Source of the DNA: Fistulifera solaris
Taxonomy: Eukaryota; Bacillariophyta; Bacillariophyceae; Naviculales; Stauroneidaceae
Assembly: GCA_030295235.1 (NCBI GenBank)
Contig: AP026162.1
Span: forward strand, 1,612,001-1,676,000
Direction: 5' to 3'
DNA: 64,000 bases
The first letter of the stretch is position 1. Every line of letters begins with the position of its first letter. The notes under the pieces are model-generated. The model was not told the DNA's origin and ran no database searches. It saw nothing but the letters and a program-made list of their open reading frames with translations. The translations under genes and the position numbers were made by a program. This document shows, piece by piece, positions 19,266 through 29,214 of this stretch.

Positions 19266-20571
19266 ATGTTCCGCCTCGCCGTTCAAAATAGTGTCTTTCG
19301 CGCCCCTGCCGCCTTCTATCGCGCGTTCCACGCGACGGCCGTCGCCGATGCCAAACTGACGGTCCAGCAGCTCGCCGAGAAAGTCGATTTGAAAGGTCAG
19401 AATGTCTTGGTTCGTGTCGATCTGAATGCCCCCTTGGCCAAAAGACAATGTAACGGTGACAGATGATACCCGCCTGCGTGCTGTCGTTCCCACTACCAAG
19501 TTTCTCTTGGACAAAGGTGCCAATGTGATTTTGGCGAGTCATTACGGTCGACCGAAGGGAGAAGTCATCGAGACGGGCAAGAATGGACGTTTGAACCCTG
19601 TCGTTAAGCCTTTGGAGAGCTTGCTAGGCACTCCTATTCTAAAGATGAATGATTGCAAGGGCCCAGAAGTCGAGGAAGCTGCTTCCAAATTGACCACCGG
19701 CCAGGTCATGTTGCTCGAGAACACTCGCTTCTACGCGGGCGAGACCAAGAATGATCCCGAGCTTTCAGCCGCCCTGGGAAAGCTCGCGGACTACTTTGTC
19801 ATGGATGCTTTCGGTACCGCTCACCGTGCTCACAGTTCGACGGAGGGTGTCACCAAGCACGTCAAACTCGCGGCGGCCGGATTCTTGATGGAGAAAGAAT
19901 TGCAGTATTTGCAAGGTGCAGTAGACGACCCAAAGCGCCCCCTTATGGCGATCGTTGGTGGAGCCAAAGTATCTACGAAAATCCCGGTCATTGAATCTTT
20001 GTTGGAAAAGTGCGACAGTATTTTGGTCGGTGGTGGAATGATCTTCACCTTTTACAAGGCCTTGGGCTACAACATCGGTGCTTCTCTCGTCGAAGAAGAC
20101 ATGGTAGATCTTGCCACACAACTCATGAAGAAGGCGGAGGCCAAAGGTGTCCCTCTCATTTTGCCGACCGATGTTGTGTTGGCTGATGCCTTTGATAACG
20201 ACGCAAACAGTGCCATTGCGAGCGTCAAGGAAATTTCTGGAGACTGGCGGGGTCTAGATATTGGTCCGGATACCATCAAGCTTTTCCAAAGTGAGATTGA
20301 AAAGGCAAAGACTATTATTTGGAACGGTCCTATGGGAGTTTTCGAAATGCCCAATTTTGCGGCGGGCACTAACGCTGTGGCCCAGATGTTGGCGACTGCT
20401 ACACAGGAACATGGAGCCATCACCATCATCGGTGGTGGTGATTCGGTAGCCGCGGTCAACCAAGCTGGTCTTGGTGACAAGGTTTCGCACATTTCGACGG
20501 GTGGAGGAGCTAGTCTCGAATTGTTGGAGGGTAAAGTGCTCCCGGGTGTTGCCGCTCTGACTGAGGTATAA
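19266..20571 (+). CDS. PGK: Phosphoglycerate kinase, mitochondrial-type presequence, one frame break
   Basis: The enzyme interconverts 1,3-bisphosphoglycerate plus ADP and 3-phosphoglycerate plus ATP. The N-terminus [21 protein letters not shown] is basic and amphipathic with no signal peptide, fitting mitochondria, where diatoms run lower glycolysis. The body is a complete [71 protein letters not shown] and the final [14 protein letters not shown]. Length is about 434 residues. The frame breaks in the A4 run 19440-19443: bases 19266-19442 encode the start and 19444 onward encode DNVTVTDD. One base too many, or two too few, restores the family reading. No intron boundaries fit there. It is followed by a dispersed repeat only about ten bases after the stop. 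Confidence 0.93.
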
Positions 20572-20579
20572 TTTTCCCT

Positions 20580-20879
20580 TAATATCCGGGTACCCGTGCA
20601 GAGATAAATTTCTTACGGCGGCTACGTAGAAGTTTCGTAGACACTAAGAAAGACGTTAAAATTCTGCCTCTCAGTAGAAATTCCTACGTAGAGCCTACGG
20701 CGAGGCAGAATATTAACGTCGTTTCCCGGAAGCGTTGTATTTTTCTACTGTTTCATGTTTCACTGTCGATTTAACGTCAATTATTGCTTAGTGGCTGGCA
20801 TGAGTGATGTTGGGCTGAGTTGAGGGCAAAGTATTGGTGACATTGGTGTCAAAAAGACGCAAAAAAAATATTGTAGCTT
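20580..20879 (+). repeat. Dispersed ~300-bp element, left portion
   Basis: The element starts AATATCCGGGTACCCGTGCA, GATAAATTTC, then GGCTACGTAG, and continues into a block containing GCATGAGTGATGTTGGGCTG and GTATTGGTGACATTGGTGTC. The same order of motifs is seen at 44937-45230. The second block is repeated at 23205-23330 on the far side of satellite A, so the satellite lies inside, or split, this element. No coding capacity is seen. Confidence 0.7.
20652..20720. repeat. Hairpin-forming inverted repeat (MITE-like)
   Basis: GACGTTAAAATTCTGCCTC (20652-20670) and GAGGCAGAATATTAACGTC (20702-20720) are reverse complements in 18 of 19 positions, separated by 31 bases containing TACGTAG. The left arm and loop occur again at 34493-34546 without the right arm. 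It may be a small non-autonomous element or a structured RNA end; no protein is encoded. Confidence 0.7.
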
Positions 20880-23200
20880 AATCACCAGACCGAAATATCT
20901 TCTGGAAGTCTCGCAGAACTTCTGTATCACCCAATTCACCGGGTCCAAATTTCACAGAACTTCTGCACGAGATAAACACCGATTCCAGAATTTCTGGAAA
21001 ATGCATAAAACCCTTGTCTGACGGGAAGCCCCGATCCCCAAATTTCTGAAACATGCAGAGAAGCTCTGTGTCAGCTCAATCATCAGATCGAAAATATCTG
21101 GAAGTCTCGCCGAACTTCTGTATCACCCAATACACCGGGTCCAGATTATCTGGACTCTCAACAGAATTTCTGTGTGAACGAATACCGATTCCAGAATTTC
21201 TGGAATATGGGAAAATGTTATCTAAAACCCAAACACCGATTCCAGAGTTGTAGGTACGTGCACAAAAGCTCTAGGCAACGCAACGCACCTAATCACAAAT
21301 ATCTGGAAGCTTCACAGAACTTCTGCACGACCCAAAACAACCTTTCCAGAATTTCTGGAAAATGCATAAAACCCTTGTCTGACGGGAAGCTCCGATCCCG
21401 AAATTTCTGAAACGTGCAGAGAAGCTCTGTGTCAGCTCAATCATCAGATCGAAAATATCTGGAAGTCTCGCCGAACTTCTGTATCACCCAATACACCGGG
21501 TCCAGATTATCTGGACTCTCAACAGAATTTCTGTGTGAACGAATACCGATTCCAGAATTTCTGGAATATGGGAAAATGTTATCTAAAACCCAAACACCGA
21601 TTCCAGAGTTGTAGGTACGTGCACAAAAGCTCTAGGCAACGCAACGCACCTAATCACAAATATCTGGAAGCTTCACAGAACTTCTGCACGACCCAAAACA
21701 ACCTTTCCAGAATTTCTGGAAAATGCATAAAACCCTTGTCTGACGGGAAGCTCCGATCCCGAAATTTCTGAAACGTGCAGAGAAGCTCTGTGTCAGTTCA
21801 ATCATCAGATCGAAAATATCTGGAAGTCTCGCAGAACTTCTGTATCACCCAATACACCGGGTCCAGATTATCTGGACTCTCAACAGAATTTCTGTGTGAA
21901 CGAATACCGATTCCAGAATTTCTGGAATATGGGAAAATGTTATCTAAAACCCAAACACCGATTCCAGAGTTGTAGGTACGTGCACAAAAGCTCTAGGCAA
22001 CGCAACGCATCTAATCACAAATATCTGGAAGCTTCACAGAACTTCTGCACGAGATAAACACCGATTCCAGAATTTCTGGAAAATGCATAAAACCCTTGTC
22101 TGACGGGAAGCCCCGATCCCGAAATTTCTGAAACGTGCAGAGAAGCTCTGTGTCAGCTCAATCATCAGATCGAAAATATCTGGAAGTCTCGCCGAACTTC
22201 TGTATCACCCAATACACCGGGTCCAGATTATCTGGACTCTCAACAGAATTTCTGTGTGAACGAATACCGATTCCAGAATTTCTGGAATATGGGAAAATGT
22301 TATCTAAAACCCAAACACCGATTCCAGAGTTGTAGGTACGTGCACAAAAGCTCTAGGCGACGCAAAGCACCTAATCACAAATATCTGGAAGCTTCACAGA
22401 ACTTCTGCACGAGATAAACACCGATTCAAGAATTTCTGGAAAATGCATAAAACCCTTGTCTGACGGGAAGCCCCGATCCCGAAATTTCTGAAACGTGCAG
22501 AGAAGCTCTGTGTCAGCTCAATCATCAGATCGAAAATATCTGGAAGTCTCGCCGAACTTCTGTATCACCCAATACACCGGGTCCAGATTATCTGGACTCT
22601 CAACAGAATTTCTGTGTGAACGAATACCGATTCCAGAATTTCTGGAATATGGGAAAATGTTATCTAAAACCCAAACACCGATTCCAGAGTTGTAGGTACG
22701 TGCACAAAAGCTCTAGGCAACGCAACGCACCTAATCACAAATATCTGGAAGCTTCACAGAACTTCTGCACGAGATAAACACCGATTCCAGAATTTCTGGA
22801 AAATGCATAAAACCCTTGCCTGACGGGAAGCCCCGATCCCGAAATTTCTGAAACGTGCAGAGAAGCTCTGTGTCAGCTCAATCATCAGATCGAAAATATC
22901 TGGAAGTCTCGCCGAACTTCTGTATCACCCAATACACCGGGTCCAGATTATCTGGACTCTCAACAGAATTTCTGTGTGAACGAATACCGATTCCAGAATT
23001 TCTGGAATATGGGAAAATGTTATCTAAAACCCAAACACCGATTCCAGAGTTGTAGGTACGTGCACAAAAGCTCTAGGCGACGCAAAGCACCTAATCACAA
23101 ATATCTGGAAGCTTCACAGAACTTCTGCACGAGATAAACACCGATTCAAGAATTTCTGGAAAATGCATAAAACCCTTGTCTGACGGGAAGCCCCGATCCC
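20880..23200. repeat. Satellite array A: ~360-bp units of CAGA-N3-TCTG dyads
   Basis: About 6.4 tandem copies. The anchor CAGAGAAGCTCTGTGTCAG recurs at 21053, 21414, 21775, 22135, 22495 and 22855 (spacing 361, 361, 360, 360, 360). Copies are nearly identical; differences are mostly single bases. Inside each unit, short dyads come about every 30 bases: CAGAGAAGCTCTG, TCCAGATTATCTGGA, ACAGAATTTCTGT, TCCAGAATTTCTGGA and ACAGAACTTCTG. All have 4-6 base arms around a 3-base centre. The repeated 66- and 78-codon open frames inside are a by-product of unit length and are not annotated as genes. Confidence 0.93.
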
Positions 23201-23400
23201 ATGTTGATGTTGTACTGTCGAATCAACGTCATTTATTTCTTTGTGGCTCGCATGAGTGATGTTGGGCTGAGTTGAGTGCAAAGTATTGGTGACATTGGTG
23301 TCGAACAGACGCGGAAAATGGTGTGAACGAAATTAAGCAATATCCGGGTGTCCTAAATCAACGTGAAATTACGTAGACATTCGAGCCGTTGCATCAATCG
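23201..23400 (+). repeat. Dispersed ~300-bp element, right portion
   Basis: Immediately after satellite A the sequence returns to the GCATGAGTGATGTTGGGCTG and GTATTGGTGACATTGGTGTC block seen at 20795-20865. It then reads GCAATATCCGGGTGTCC and TTACGTAGACATTCG, the end motifs of the element at 44937-45230. A further lone AATATCCGGGTACG lies at about 23530. The remainder to 23673 shows no gene. Confidence 0.65.
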
Positions 23401-23673
23401 TTTCATTAACGTTTTGTTTTCAAATCGATCGCGCTCGTGTCTTTCTGAAACGAATAAAATACGGTGGATAAGGAAACTTGACAGCTGTGCACTGTGAATG
23501 CAATGATTGGATGACGGCGAAAACCCTAATATCCGGGTACGCCCTACACGAATGTTTATGAGTCACGAGTCACGAAGCCCTGCTGACCGCGGCGGCAGCC
23601 GCAAATCGTTGTTTTTACTTTTGGAAGAATAATAAAGGAAATATTCAACTCCATACCTTCGCCGCCCTTTAAC

Positions 23674-24108
23674 ATGAGCTCCAGTAGAAAGACAGCTGAC
23701 ATGCAGAGTTCATTTTCTCGGCAAGCCACCATTTTACGAAAAAATTTAATGGAGTGGGACAACATGATGCGACATCCGCAAGGAGAAGACTGGCCGAAAA
23801 TGCTTGGAAGATTGAATGCAGCTTTGAATCAAACAAATAACATGGACAAGAGTATCGATGACGTAATGGAGCATTTTGTTTACGTTCCCAGAAAAAGCAC
23901 GGCAAACCCTCAGGATATCCCCTTCTTTCTCTCGACTCGAATTGAAATGTCTGCCGACAACAGAAACGACAACACCAACAATCCTTCTGAAGATTCTCCT
24001 CCTGCAAAATATGAAATAAATGGAGATCCGGTACAATTACTTGCTGCATATGAGAATAAAGCCGCTCGAATAGCGTCCGAATACGAAGAAAACATGATTC
24101 GATTTTAA
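23674..24108 (+). CDS. Mediator subunit 8-like protein
   Basis: 144 residues without intron. A helical N-terminus (residues 5-30) leads to DWPKMLGRLNAALNQTNNMD and HFVYVPRKSTANPQD-IPFFLST (residues about 40-90). This succession (WP..L..LN.L..Q, then a hydrophobic YP/VP stretch, then NP.D.P..LST) is characteristic of Mediator subunit 8, a head-module protein linking activators to RNA polymerase II. The last 50 residues are polar with a short helix. No targeting peptide is present, consistent with a nuclear protein. Assignment rests on short motifs, so another small helical nuclear protein cannot be excluded. A Mediator-4-like gene lies about 21 kb away. Confidence 0.6.
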   Translation: MSSSRKTADMQSSFSRQATILRKNLMEWDNMMRHPQGEDWPKMLGRLNAALNQTNNMDKSIDDVMEHFVYVPRKSTANPQDIPFFLSTRIEMSADNRNDNTNNPSEDSPPAKYEINGDPVQLLAAYENKAARIASEYEENMIRF

Positions 24109-24498
24109 GGTTGATATCAGATTTATGGACAGCTAAGCATGGGCCCGGGCTCTGAAGAATAAACAAGAAGTAGCCTTAAGAAATAATACATACCACAATG
24201 TTTGTCTTAGAGATAAGTCTAGACTATAGCATTTCTTGAGTTTTTTATTTCGTCGCCTATATTATGTCGTATAGCAAACATATTCTTTGACGTCATACAT
24301 CGGACTAAAATTACACGGGATTGAACTCACCGCCAACCATTCTCCTTTAATTTTTTGCCGCGCGCCGCTTTTTCGTTGTTGCATTACGTATTATTTATTC
24401 TTCACCGTGCTCTCAATAACTTTGTTTACAACGTTATAGTAAAGCAAGTACGTTTGCTTGCAATTTTAAAGAAACAATACGGCAACAGAGAAAGAGAA
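24109..24498. other. Intergenic region, no gene seen
   Basis: About 390 A/T-rich bases between two plus-strand genes. The open frame beginning at 24355 merely leads into the real ATG at 24499 in another context and carries no feature of its own. Likely 3' end of the upstream gene and promoter of the next. Confidence 0.4.
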
Positions 24499-24994
24499 AT
24501 GGCGAAATCAATCCGCTCCAAAATTAAGAGAAAACACCGAGCCGAGTTTCGTAGAACAATTGGTTCGGTACGTTTCGACACGGTTGTGAACGGCACTTTG
24601 GCACTTATTGAGTTCTGACATGCGCACACAATAATGATAGGCGGCATATCAGACCCAGATGAGCAATGTACAGGCAAAATTACAACAGAATTTGGAGAAA
24701 CAAACGATGAAATCGATCGACCGATTGTCCGAAACGCTCATGACTAGTCAGAATTCCGATCCAGAAAACGAATCCACCATGGCGGTAGACATTCCAGAGG
24801 CATCGGAATCGAGAGAGAACGAAAGCCGAGTAGATGACTTTCGAGGAGAGAATAAGGCACCAGTGAGCAAGAGGTCACGAAAAAGAAGAATCCGTATCGA
24901 AGCAAAAATGAAGCAAAAGCTGTTGAGTCGGCTAGCACTGAAAAGCGCCGCCCTCGATTTTTCTGCCAATTCTAAAAAGTTCTATACTCATTAA
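24499..24994 (+). CDS. LLPH-like (DUF2423) basic nucleolar protein
   Basis: Exon 1 (24499-24567) encodes MAKSIRSKIKRKHRAEFRRT, very close to the invariant N-terminus of the LLP-homologue/YBL028C family (MAKSLRSK-x-KRK-x-RAE). An 85-base GTACGT...CATATCAG intron joins it in phase 0 to exon 2 (24653-24994), giving 136 residues. The middle is acidic. Residues about 93-108 are a basic run (KRSRKRRIRIEAK) expected to act as a nuclear/nucleolar signal. Members associate with pre-60S ribosomes in yeast, so a ribosome-assembly role alongside Notchless in this window is plausible but inferred. It is convergent with Ku80. Confidence 0.8.
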
Positions 24995-25116
24995 TGTGCT
25001 ATGGGTGGACAAGGCAATGAGCAAAAGCTTCGTAGTCTATTGATTTTAGCTTGTACGAAGCGCACAGAGAAAGTATTGTTCAAAATTTCTTTCGCTTCAA
25101 AACTGAGTTTTTAATC

Positions 25117-26912
25117 TTACAAGTAATCCTTGAATGTTAGAATCGTTCGGCCGGTTTGGCCCTTTGTTTTCTTCGGATTGTTGGTAGGGGCGGGCTTAAG
25201 CGGGAACGTGACGGCGAAATTTCGTAAGGCTGTCTCGGCGGCGGCGAGAATATCGGGTGGAGTCTTCAATGGATCGACTTGTTGACGAATTGTGACAGGC
25301 TTGACCGACGGATCGAATACACGCTTTACCATAGTTTGATTCCACGATCGATGAAAAGGACTGAACACCATGCCACTATCCAAGCAGCCATCTGGAAGCA
25401 TGAGAGAATCGATCAAATCATCGCATACATTCGATTTTCGGTCATCCGTTTCGTTGATGATATCTGTGAAGGACTCCATACTCAGTTCCCTAACTTCGCC
25501 TGCAAAGGGCGAATGAAGGAACGTTAGCCGCAATGGCGTCTCAAATTCTGGTTCTATCAGTGGTATGAGGGCCCCCACTTGCGGTGAGCCTTTGGAAGTC
25601 TTTTTGAGGGTGCAGATGGCCACTTTCTCCGAACGCTGCAATGCTTGAGCAAGACCCATAATGGCGGCACATGCTTTCTGAGAATCCGCACCGGTAATCA
25701 CATAGGGTGGACCGTACATGTAAATCCGGGGAACTTGATTGGTAGACGCGTAGCCCAGAATCTGCAGTAGTGGTCCTTTCTGTGTAAAATCTTTGAGACC
25801 CTCGTAATCATTATCACCCATTGGAATCAGATCAGAACCATACCGAATGGCGGTAGTGCACTCTTGATCGGGTAATATATCATCCGCTTTCTCATCTTCT
25901 GCAAACTTTTTTATCGTTTTGATCGTATCTGTCACGTCTTGCCCTTCATCGTTCTTGATAATTTGCCCAGTCTCTTCGTCTACCAGAATAAGTTCCTTCT
26001 TCGTTCTTGGATAACTGGCCTTCTTCAAAATGGGAAAGAATCGAACAGGAAAGGACAATCCAGGGGCGATGCGAAAGTCAATCTTTTCCGTACGGACGCA
26101 GTGAGTCGTTTTCCGCGATTGATATCTAAAATCTGTTGAAGGGTTGACGCCGCAATAACTTGACCCCCAGTTTTTTCGGTCAGAGTCACCAACAGCTGTT
26201 CGCGGTTTCTCTTTTCCGTATAATACAGCACCTCATCATCGTTGTCTTCGGGTTCATCCTTGACACTGACGGAATAGGAAGTGCCATCCTCTTCTCGTTT
26301 GATGCGTTTGTTGTCTCCGTTACTCGTCACAGCGCTTGGTAACGGGAGAGGAGCTTCGTACAAGGCAGCCGAGTCTTCATCAAATCCCATCCCGACCACG
26401 ATGATCTGACACTCCATGTCGCGCAATGCATCTACCACGACAAGAAATGGCTTCTTCTGCACGATAAAATTGTGACTGGCGTCTGTAAACACAACAATCT
26501 TGCGTTGAAATTTCAATTTGTGTGTCCTCGTATAGAGCGCATCAGCTGCTAATAAAATTGCTTGTATCACATCGCCCTGTTGTATATCATCGGTATTGTC
26601 GTCGGTTTGAATGCTGGCGATATCCCGCAGTAGCTGAGCGGTCGGGCACTGAATCCCGTCGCAAAGTTCGGTCAAATGCGGAAAGGGAGGTTCCTCCTCG
26701 GCGAGATCGGTACCCGGATCGATTTTGTGATGCGTTGTCGCTTTTGTTTTACAAACGATAACACAAACTTCGTTCGTTTTCGATTGAAGCATGAGATCAC
26801 TGACGCTGTCGATGACGGCTTGCTTCGCACAATCGAGACGCGTCTCTTTTGACGTGTAAAACCGATTCATGGACGACGACGCGTCTATAATGTACACAAC
26901 TGCTTCTTTCAT
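25117..26912 (-). CDS. KU80: Ku80 DNA-end-binding protein, one frame break
   Basis: Ku80 pairs with Ku70 to ring broken DNA ends for non-homologous end joining and telomere care. Residues 1-225 form a von Willebrand A domain (VVYIIDASSSMNR, KIVVFTDASH, IIVVGMGFD). An acidic KRIKREEDG linker leads to the Ku beta-barrel (TTAIRYGSDLIPMG, PRIYMYGPPYVI, LPDGCLDSGMVFSPF). The protein ends near residue 598, before the usual helical C-terminal domain and the DNA-PKcs-binding tail, so it is a short form as in other organisms lacking DNA-PKcs. The frame is broken at the T4 run 26084-26087 (A4 in the coding sense). One more base joins the two open frames (26912-26025 and 26058-25117) as VRKKIDFRIAPGLSFPVRFF. 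No intron boundaries fit. Confidence 0.88.
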
Positions 26913-27017
26913 TGTAATTGGTGAATGAAATGTATTGCGGGAAGAGAAACGGCGTGCTTTGTGTTTTATGGCCGCATTCTCGCGTCATCGTCGAAATAAA
27001 AATCTGTGACAAAAAGG

Positions 27018-27060
27018 ACGTCTCATGACTGAAATCCAGTCGTGGAAAGTTCATAGAAAA
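27018..27060. repeat. Single copy of the CATGACTGAAAT...CAGTCG repeat
   Basis: TCATGACTGAAATCCAGTCGTGG is followed by AACTTTGGGTCACAG, matching the beginning of the 227/233-bp units at 32.9-34.5 kb. It lies just upstream of satellite B and close to the Ku80 start. Confidence 0.55.
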
Positions 27061-27139
27061 CTTTGGGTCACAGTCAAACCAACGATGATTTTTTTTATTT
27101 TAAAAAAAAAAGGTGCGGTGCATCGCAATCAAAAGCCAC

Positions 27140-28960
27140 AAATGGGAACGCCCAGATTTTCTGGATACTTCAAAACCACTCGCCCAGATTTCCTGGACAA
27201 GCGGATAATTACACCGCACGCCCAGTTTTTCTGGACACCGGGATACACCAATCGCCCAGATTTTTTGGGAACGTGAAGATGCAACTGGTCCAGATTATCT
27301 GGACCACGTGCAAACACCACACGCCCAGATTTCTTGGTGGAACGTGAAAATACAACTGGTCCAGATTTTTTGGACCACGTGTAAACACCATTCGCCCAGA
27401 TTTTCTGGACCGCGTGTAAACACCATCCGCCCAGATTTTCTGGGAACGTGAAAATACAACTGGTCCAGATTTTCTGGACCACGTCTTAACACCACTCTCC
27501 CACACGCCCTCATTTTCTGGAGACGTGAAAAATCACTCCCTCACATTTTCTGGAGACGTGAAATGACCACTCCCCCAGATTTTCTGGGAACGTGAAAATA
27601 CAACTTGTCCAGATTTTCTGGACCATGTGTAAACACCACTCCTCCAGATATTCTGGTACCGTAAAATACAACTGGTCCAGATTTTCTGGAAACCGTTTAA
27701 ATTTATGGGGAAAGTGAAAATACAATTGGTTCAGATTTTCTGGACCACGTGCAAACACCACACTCCCAGATTTCCTGGTGGAACGTGAAAATACAACTGG
27801 TCCAGATTTTCTGGAACACGGGTAAACACGACACCCCCAGATTTCCTGGTGGAGCGTGAAAATACAACTGTTCCAGATTTTCTGGACCACGTGTAAACAC
27901 CATTCGCCCAGATTTTCTGGACCGCGTGTAAACACCATCCGCCCAGATTTTCTGGGAACGTGAAAATACAACTGGTCCAGATTTTCTGGACCACGTCTTA
28001 ACACCACTCTCCCACACGCCCTCATTTTCTGGAGACGTGAAAAATCACTCCCTCACATTTTCTGGAGACGTGAAATGACCACTCCCCCAGATTTTCTGGG
28101 AACGTGAAAAGACAACTTGTCCAGATTTTCTGGACCATGTGTAAACACCACTCCTCCAGATATTCTGGTACCGTAAAATACAACTGGTCCAGATTTTCTG
28201 GAAACCGTTTAAATTCATGGGGAAAGTGAAAATACAATTGGTTCAGATTTTCTGGACCACGTGCAAACACCACACTCCCAGATTTCCTGGTGGAACGTGA
28301 AAATACAACTGGTCCAGATTTTCTGGAACACGGGTAAACACGACACCCCCAGATTTCCTGGTGGAGCGTGAAAATGCAACTGTTCCAGATTTTCTGGACC
28401 ACGTGTAAACACCATTCGCCCAGATTTTCTGGACCGCGTGTAAACACCATCCGCCCAGATTTTCTGGGAACGTGAAAATACAACTGGTCCAGATTTTCTG
28501 GACCACGTCTTAACACCACTCTCCCACACGCCCTCATTTTCTGGAGACGTGAAAAATCACTCCCTCACATTTTCTGGAGACGTGAAATGACCACTCCCCC
28601 AGATTTTCTGGGAACGTGAAAATACAACTTGTCCAGATTTTCTGGACCATGTGTAAACACCACTCCTCCAGATATTCTGGTACCGTAAAATACAACTGGT
28701 CCAGATTTTCTGGAAACCGTTTAAATTAATGGGGAAAGTGAAAATACAATTGGTTCAGATTTTCTGGACCACGTGCAAACACCACACTCCCAGATTTCCT
28801 GGTGGAACGTGAAAATACAACTGGTCCAGATTTTCTGGAACACGGGTAAACACGACACCCCCAGATTTCCTGGTTGAGCGTGAAAATACAACTGTTCCAG
28901 ATTTTCTGGACAGGTTAAAACACCACACTCGTCCCAGTTTTTTTGGACACGTGATGGTGC
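27140..28960. repeat. Satellite array B: CCAGA-TTT-TCTGG dyads in 512-bp units
   Basis: The dyad CCAGATTTTCTGG or a near variant recurs about every 34-36 bases through the whole block, with linkers such as ACCACGTGTAAACACCA and GAACGTGAAAATACAACT. A higher-order 512-base unit is present about three times: the same junction sits at 27373, 27885 and 28397. Copies differ by only a few substitutions, indicating recent amplification. The first 230 bases are more degenerate. Minus-strand open frames of up to 171 codons arise because the dyad has no stop codon in any frame; the same dyad reads as PENL, KIW or RKSG, so they are not treated as genes. Confidence 0.93.
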
Positions 28961-29214
28961 AATAGCTGCTGTGGGTTAGTGCAATGCACTAACGACAAAA
29001 GTAGCTTCTTGCCAAGCTAATAGACAACGAAGTTACGTTTGGTAGCTGTCTGGCAAGTAAAGGTCTCGACATCTCTTTTTCCGTCGGAAGTCGCCCAGGC
29101 TTCGTTCATTTATCCCATTAATCATTGTGAACCATAAATCGAAGATAGAACCGGGCGCCGTCGTTTTGTTACTCCGCATGCAAATAAGAGTTCGACAACA
29201 GGACATTACATTGG

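Noticed and set aside
19426-20571. PGK as starting at the second open frame (MPPWPKDN...)
   Set aside because: That start would remove the conserved VLVRVDLN substrate-binding segment and the targeting peptide, both present in the adjoining frame.
21053-23055. Repeated 66- and 78-codon frames (MQRSSVSAQSS..., MNEYRFQNFWN...) as a gene family
   Set aside because: They recur with the 360-base satellite unit, start on ATG or GTG depending on the copy, overlap each other and show no domain.
20880-23200. Dyads as heat-shock elements
   Set aside because: TTCCAGAA parts resemble TTCnnGAA, but the spacing between half-sites in TTCCAGAATTTCTGGAA is one base short of the alternating 5-base HSE rule, and array B lacks the TTC..GAA pattern.
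27510-28537. Minus-strand open frames of 171 codons (two near-identical copies) as repeat proteins
   Set aside because: They lie wholly in satellite B. The dyad has no stop codon in any frame and is read as PENL, KIW or RKSG in three overlapping frames at once, which shows the open frames are a by-product of repetition.
20880-28960. Satellites A and B as CRISPR arrays
   Set aside because: The genes are plainly eukaryotic and nuclear, repeats and linkers are not of constant repeat/unique spacer type (linkers recur too), and no cas gene is present.
20880-28960. Arrays A/B as a centromere
   Set aside because: They are only about 2 kb each, embedded among active housekeeping genes, and not notably low in GC by eye; diatom centromeres are reported as simple low-GC stretches. 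CENH3 ChIP would be needed to reopen this.
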